In this document: positions 21,784 through 26,011 of the stretch, in pieces | How positions within the stretch are numbered: the stretch's first letter is position 1 | Layout of the letters: the number at the start of each line of letters is the position of its first letter | From: Silene noctiflora | Taxonomy: Eukaryota; Streptophyta; Magnoliopsida; Caryophyllales; Caryophyllaceae | Assembly (NCBI GenBank): GCA_009801015.1 | Contig: VHZZ01002734.1 | Span: 89,319-115,329 of the forward strand | Length of the DNA: 26,011 nt | Reading direction: 5' to 3' | Program-made: the position numbers and the translations under genes | The notes under the pieces: generated by a model | Database searches by the model: none | What the model was told of the DNA's origin: nothing | Seen by the model: only the letters and a program-made list of their open reading frames with translations

Positions 21784-22122
21784 TTATCCAACAATCTTCT
21801 TGTTGAGTTCATACTCTTCATCCTGCAATGAAGCAATTGGATAAAACAACAATAAGTGACATAGCTGAAGGATAACGATGTATAAAAGTATTTTCTGCAC
21901 CTCATTTAATGTCGTACAAGCATTACAAGGTCATACGTTATACAACGGTTTTATTTAATAAGACATCTTACATGCCAGGATGAATTTCCAGAGCTGATTG
22001 TCTGCATTCTCTTTCGGTACGGAGCATTGACTTTCTTGTTCTCAGGGTAAATTGAAATTTTGGTCCCATCATTGATGGTACCGGTGAAGGCATCCATAAA
22101 CATATCAGGATCCATCCGTGTC
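21784..22122 (-). CDS. Two unrecognised coding-like 3' exons (partial or relic gene)
   Basis: On the minus strand, an acceptor (TATATTAG|GACACGG) opens an exon at 22122. It runs 151 nt to a donor GGCAT|GTAAGATG at 21972 and reads DPDMFMDAFTGTINDGTKIS, then YPENKKVNAPYRKRMQ. It splices in phase to a second exon, 21822-21784, behind the acceptor TTCATTGCAG, which adds DEEYELNKKIVG and a stop. The codon phases agree and the composition is protein-like. I do not recognise the family. Possible further sequence upstream (TVLWDESQDIKSG, about 22229-22180) has no clean donor. It could be the end of a real gene, or an upstream part of the same decayed locus as the lectin relic. Confidence 0.35.
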
Positions 22123-22177
22123 CTAATATATTTNCATCCATAAACATATCAGGATCCATCCGTGTCCTAATATATTT
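22091..22177. repeat. 43 bp exact tandem duplication with an N at the junction
   Basis: Positions 22091-22133 and 22135-22177 are identical, starting CATCCATAAACATATCAGG and ending GTCCTAATATATTT, with one N (22134) between. The unit contains the 3' splice site and first codons of the minus-strand coding-like exon at 22122, so that acceptor is present twice. The N exactly at the junction makes an assembly artefact plausible. Confidence 0.85.
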
Positions 22178-22364
22178 ATATATCCTGATTTTATATCTTG
22201 GCTTTCATCCCACAAGACCGTTTTATCAACTGCATTATATAACAATCCAAAGTATGTAATTATTTGTGTGTATGTGGAAGACGGATGTATCCACTTTATG
22301 TTTAAAACGGGGCAAATAATAAAAAAAAAGAAGATGAAAACAGAGTACATGGAGAAAAACAAAA

Positions 22365-22440
22365 GACCAACGGTAAGTTACCTCGTCCCCTTGACCTTGA
22401 TATTTAACGGACTTAACGGTTACGGACCAACGGTAAGTTA
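22365..22440. repeat. 16 bp direct repeat pair, 60 bp apart
   Basis: GACCAACGGTAAGTTA occurs exactly at 22365-22380 and 22425-22440. The DNA between (CTTAACGG-type words) is partly related to the repeat itself. It may be a small tandem duplication or the edges of a removed insertion. Function unknown. Confidence 0.6.
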
Positions 22441-23230
22441 TCTCCGTCTGCTCCTCTGTTCAGCTCGACATTCAGTCAGCCACCAATCCGCATCAACTTC
22501 AGTTGCCAAGGAGTTTACTCGACAACATCAGCATCAACTCACATCTCCGCTGAGTCATCACCGTGAACCCAGAAATCAGCCACCATGGCTGAGTCCAGGT
22601 GCCACTATTCTGCCGCCAACCAACTTTACCGACACATCACACCACCCACCATGACACCCTCCTTTAAATGCAAGAAGCCGCCGCTGCTCCGTCCTGCTAT
22701 CTCCATCTCAATCAACCCAATTCAGCAGCCGGGTCCCCTTTCGCCTGTCAACCGGCTGGGCGACTGAACACCAAAACAAACAAAGCCAGAAGCTCCATCC
22801 GTGCAACCGGCTGGGAATACATCAATTCTTTCACACCTTTTTGTGATATGCTCGACGCCGTCCATCAACCGGCCTTCAGCCCAAATATCATCTAACTCCA
22901 TTCCACTCGCATCACCACCATTTGAGTCACCATTAACAACCACCGTGCTTCTCCAATTCGATCATCAGCAGCAGCACCGTTCTCCACCTCCACCGTGAGT
23001 CACCACCGAGCCCAAGCTTAGCTCCCCCTTCTCTCCTCCGTGCCGGAATCAGCGCGATCACCACCGAACTCAGAGCAGCATCGCGGGGTAACCAACATCT
23101 CTACCAATTCGTCCCAACTAGACCGTCAGATTCGATCACCATGCTTGTGATTGATGGAGTAATTTATTGGCTGTGCTTGAAGGATAGAAAATAAGAAAGA
23201 AGAAGGGACGCTTTTGCGCTTATTTTTACC
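22441..23230. other. GC-richer, CACC/CATC-rich stretch without assignable gene
   Basis: This 0.8 kb is richer in GC than its flanks and dense in CACCA, CATCA and CCGTG words on the + strand. Short overlapping open frames exist on both strands, up to about 75 codons, but none has recognisable domains or splice-consistent extension. One ATG near 22584 has a good-looking context (CCACCATGG), but its frame is only 60 codons and Ser/Pro-rich. It could be a gene leader, the inside of a transposon, or a decayed exon. Confidence 0.3.
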
Positions 23231-23275
23231 GCAAATTCTTATTTGTGACAGCGATGTCGCAAGCTTGCGAGTTGC
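23230..23275. repeat. Possible solo end of a TTTGTGACGG-type MITE
   Basis: CGCAAATTCTTATTTGTGAC at 23230-23249 closely matches the left TIR of the MITE at 11435 (GGCAAATTCTCATTTGTGAC). It is followed by a small GC-rich hairpin, TCGCAAGCTTGCGA, at 23267-23280. I could not find the partner end nearby, so it is either a truncated copy or the edge of an element spanning the unassigned DNA to its left. Confidence 0.4.
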
Positions 23276-23280
23276 GACGG

Positions 23281-24028
23281 ATCGAATACATACCATATTT
23301 CATGAATTGGGTACCAGATAGGATGTACCTCTTATAATATTAAATACCCAAGTGGGGTGTGACATATAGATGTTAGGCAGCTCAATTTGGGAATTGACAC
23401 CCACTCATGCTAATATTTTATTCTCATTTGTGTACTTGCTACAATATTAAATACCCAATAAAACATAATATTTGTTTATAATTCCAAAGTCATTTGATCC
23501 AAACTCATTTCATTTGCTATACATGTTCTGGATTTATCATTTCCATCACAAAAATTTAATATGAAAAACCTCTATATGTTCATCTTCATCTAAATATTCA
23601 AAATCTAGAAAAAACATCATATTCAGAATCCAACAAAAAACTCAAAAACATATCATTTTCATAAACCGAATGAAGCAAAATCTGAGCAGGAATACGAGAT
23701 TAATGGTAAACATTGGGTTTTCTTTTTATTGTCCTTGAATATTTAGATTTAATATGTTGAAATTTGAAGGTAAACATTGAGTTTGTTTTATACTTTTATT
23801 TTTACTGTTAAATTTATTATTGAGATCTATATATAAACGTATGAAAAAAATCAGTATAAAAGAAGAACCCTAATTTGTTTTCCCTTTTGTGGTTGTCTTT
23901 GTTGCATTAGATCTGATTTTTTATTTGCTTTGTAAACTTTTTTTTTTCTTTTTTTTGTCGAGTTAATGTTGAATGCATTTTCTTTTTGTATACATTAGAT
24001 TAATTAGTTTAGTTAACGGTGATGATGT
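23281..24028. other. AT-rich spacer with no supported gene
   Basis: About 750 bp of strongly AT-rich DNA with T and A homopolymers (for example 23939-23957). An imperfect direct repeat, CAATATTAAATACCCAA at 23442-23458, has a near copy at about 23335-23351. I see no gene, RNA or element boundary here. Confidence 0.4.
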
Positions 24029-24513
24029 ATGATGTCTGTATTTTTGGTCTTAATGTCACCCTGTGAAATTGTGTGGTTATAGATTATTCAAAGTCACATA
24101 TTTTTATTTATCTTATGAATGTAGTGTTTGATAAATCTTAACTGAGGTATGTTGTTGTATATCTAATGAATGTCTGTATTTTTGGTCATAATGTCACCCT
24201 GTCAAATTGCGTAGTTGTAGACTATTCAAGGTCGCATATTCTCATATATCTTATGAATGTCTCTATTTTTGGTCCTAATGTTACCCTATCAACTTGTGTA
24301 GGTACAGATTATTTAAAGTCACATGTTGGCTTATATCCAATGAATGTCGCTACTTTTGGTTTTAATGTCACCTTGTCAACATGCCTAGTTACAGACTATT
24401 CTATGTCACATATTGTCGTATATCTTATGAATGTCTCTACTTTTACCTCTAATGTCACCCCGTTAACTTGCGTAGGCACAAATTATTTAATGTCACTATT
24501 GGGGATGAAAGAG
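24029..24513 (+). repeat. 87 bp (29-codon) minisatellite, about 5.5 units
   Basis: Units start at the ATGAATGTC-like word at 24029 (diverged), 24115 (shortened to about 51 bp), 24166, 24253, 24340 and 24427. The last three steps are exactly 87 bp. Each unit carries GTATTTTTGGTC, then TAATGTCACCCTGTCAA, then GACTATTCA-GTC and TATATCTTATGA. Because 87 is divisible by three, a + strand frame stays open across the last four units. They read as variants of MNVSIFGPNVTLSTCVGTDY plus about nine residues. Confidence 0.85.
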
Positions 24514-24759
24514 AAAAAATGGGCCTTATTTACGAGATGTATAGGAAACACTCATAGACTATCCGTTTTCAGAATTAGGAAAACAACATCTAGCAGAGCG
24601 AACGGGCTTGGCACACCTGAAATCAAGAGATACTTTGTATGCTCATGGGAAGGATACCATGATAATGGTAGTAGGCGAGTTGAGCATACGTTAACCGAAG
24701 TCTCTGCTAACCTTGTGAGGAATGCTGCAATCACACAATCCTTTGCAAAGCCGGTCTGA
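24166..24759 (+). pseudogene. Minisatellite-coded repeats fused to a FAR1-type DNA-binding fragment
   Basis: A 197-codon open frame. Residues 1-115 are four 29-residue repeats translated from the minisatellite. Residues ~120-197 contain FRIRKTTSSRANG, TPEIKRYFVCSWEGYHDNGS and VEHTLTE. This resembles the FAR1 DNA-binding domain (R-RK-SS ... K-R-FVCS-EG) of FHY3/FAR1 proteins and their Mutator-like transposase ancestors. Just upstream, a different frame reads LIYEMYRKHS before a stop, the usual start of that domain. The domain has therefore suffered a frameshift near 24550-24565, and the ORF as a whole is probably accidental. No WRKY-like zinc cluster, MULE transposase or SWIM finger follows. 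Most likely a decayed Mutator-like (FAR1 clade) element. Confidence 0.6.
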
Positions 24760-24791
24760 GAATGCAAGTAAATGATGAAGGCCAATAAATG

Positions 24792-25430
24792 AATGTTTTC
24801 ATTNTTGCACAATATGTTACCAGATTAAATTTGGTAACACAATGGATAAATATGTAAATAATTGACATNCTTNGTGTATTTCCTATGNCAATGTATTTTA
24901 CAAGTAATGTTTCCATTNTTGNACAATATGTCACCATATACAATTTGCGACCATAATGGATAAAATATATAAATAATTGACACTCTTAGTGTATTTCTAT
25001 TGCAGTNTATTTCACAAGTAATGTTTTCATTATTGGACAATATGTTAGCATATACATTTTGGTAACATACTAGGTAAATATGTGAACCTTTGACATTATT
25101 AGTGTGTATCTTTCATGATAATGTATTTTACAAGTAATGTTATCATTCTTGCACAAACTGTTGTCATATTGAAATTGGTAACATTGTGTTGAAACATGTA
25201 AATACCTATGTTATTCTATATGTGACCATTTTTAAAAAGTGAATCACCTGTGATACTGTATGTGTTAAGCAATGTATTCATTATCGTACATTATGTTACC
25301 ATATTGCAGTTGGTAACATAACAAATAAAAATGTAAACAAATTGTCATTCCTATTGTATTTCCTTTGGTAATGTATGTGTCCATTATCACATTATGTTCA
25401 CATTATTGTAGAATATGTCACCATCTCAAA
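24792..25430. repeat. ~114 bp minisatellite with GTTACCAT / TTGGTAAC cores
   Basis: Units start at an AATGTTTTCATT-like word at 24792, 24906, 25020, 25136 and 25271, with a degraded one near 25370. The first two steps are 114 bp, then 116 and 135. Each unit contains a CACAATATGTTACCAT-like word, then TTGGTAACA, then AAATATGTAAATAATTGAC and TGTATTT-C-AAGTAATG. Short GTTACC / GGTAAC inverted words recur in each unit. About ten single Ns fall in the first three units, suggesting unresolved read variation between copies. Confidence 0.8.
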
Positions 25431-25681
25431 GCACGTTACATATGATAAATAAAGTTGTTATACATTTAGGGACGATACCACACAAAATAACATGCCCAAG
25501 ATAAAGTCCCCAAATATTTTAAAACATAATAGTATATTAGAGTAGGATAATATGACACCATTTTTAGATGATAAGCTACCACCTTGTTGTAATAATAATT
25601 GCAAACAGAAATTTATAGAATGATCACTAAGTTACACTACTATTTACAAGATGTTAACATTGGATACAATATGTAACCAAT
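25431..25681. other. AT-rich flank with GRF-like gene 3' UTR
   Basis: AT-rich DNA between the minisatellite and the stop codon of the minus-strand gene. Its right part is expected to be the 3' UTR of that gene. No separate gene or element is seen. Confidence 0.35.
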
Positions 25682-25930
25682 TTAAGGATTGCTATTCTTA
25701 AACATACACCAAACTGCAAATAAAATCCAAGAAACCAACAAGGCAACCATAGCTAATTTCCCGCTTTTCCTATGTTTCCTGATCTCACTATTTAATTCTA
25801 CAACAACTATCTTCAACTTTTCATTCTTTATCTTCAGATTCTTCATTTTCTCTATCAAGTCGTTCTTCTTCTCTAAATCCTCACTTTCCATCAATACATC
25901 AACTAATTGAAAAAAGCCACAACCATTGTG
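25682..25930 (-). CDS. 3' exon of a GRF-type zinc-finger-like protein, partial
   Basis: The minus-strand exon begins after the acceptor CACTTGCAG at 25931 and runs 82 codons to a stop at 25684-25682. It opens HNGCGFFQLVD, matching the end of the GRF-type zinc finger in plant proteins (C-FF-W-D, here Leu where Trp is usual). A Lys/Glu/Leu-rich coiled coil follows (about residues 16-55, LEKKNDLIEKMKNLKIKNEK). Near the C-terminus is a hydrophobic, probably membrane-spanning helix (LAMVALLVSWILFAVWCMF). This finger / coiled-coil / tail-anchor plan is typical of small plant GRF-domain proteins, many of them in transposon-rich DNA; their function is unknown. The first exon, with the CxC half of the finger, lies beyond the right edge. 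Confidence 0.65.
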   Translation of the reverse strand, partial: HNGCGFFQLVDVLMESEDLEKKNDLIEKMKNLKIKNEKLKIVVVELNSEIRKHRKSGKLAMVALLVSWILFAVWCMFKNSNP

Positions 25931-26011
25931 CTGCAAGTGTTGAACAATAAGGAAATGATTACATAAGATATAATCAAATTCAATTACAAAAATAAATTAA
26001 CAAACAAAAAA

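Noticed and set aside
22722..22998. Opposed 65-75 codon frames in the GC-richer stretch
   Set aside because: Ser/Pro- or Gly/Asp-biased translations on opposite strands of the same DNA, without splice-consistent extension or domain; not enough to call a gene.
24792..25430. Regularly spaced repeats that might suggest a CRISPR-like array
   Set aside because: Units are ~114 bp, diverged, with no unique spacers, in a plant nuclear context; this is a minisatellite.

Overview
This window is nuclear DNA of a flowering plant, almost certainly a eudicot. It is AT-rich and intron-rich, every intron I mapped is GT-AG, and the two complete genes read as plant orthologues of Mediator subunit 16 and TRAPP subunit 13. 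The rest is transposon-rich: Mutator-like and hAT elements, a SINE and minisatellites. A broken amaranthin-like lectin hints at Caryophyllales, but this is weak because the domain occurs in many plant orders. Scattered N bases sit mostly at homopolymers and in tandem repeats.

Layout. Positions 1-313 are the right end of a GTGTCCG-rich repeat that abuts the CT-rich leader of MED16. MED16 (755-11378, + strand) has 16 coding exons and encodes about 1262 residues with a C-terminal Cys-x2-Cys / Cys-x2-Cys zinc-ribbon-like tail. Its introns hold a degenerate ~90 bp tandem repeat and an antisense TS-type SINE. Just after the stop there is a probable 3'-UTR intron containing a 189 bp MITE with a perfect 9 bp target duplication. 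Between the genes lie an exact 59 bp tandem duplication (12434-12551) and a 1.3 kb element with ~200 bp terminal inverted repeats (12613-13919), typical of a non-autonomous Mutator-like element. That element ends only 152 bp before the ATG of the second gene. TRAPPC13 (14072-19911, + strand) has 11 or 12 coding exons, including a 15 nt microexon and a 90 nt in-frame segment that looks like an optionally retained intron.

From 19912 to the right edge the DNA is accessory. A minus-strand amaranthin-like lectin relic (about 20396-21645) is split by a 685 bp hAT element with an 8 bp target duplication. Next come two unrecognised minus-strand coding-like exons (21784-22122) with a duplicated 3' splice region, then a long unassigned stretch. 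A repeat-dense block (24029-25430) follows, in which two minisatellite families flank a frameshifted FAR1-type DNA-binding domain fragment. The last feature is the 3' exon of a minus-strand gene like the plant GRF-type zinc-finger / coiled-coil / membrane-anchor proteins.

The two housekeeping genes act separately: one in transcription, the other in vesicle tethering. What links them here is how transposons have landed at their promoter and UTR borders. I see no prokaryotic-style system, tRNA, rRNA or CRISPR array.
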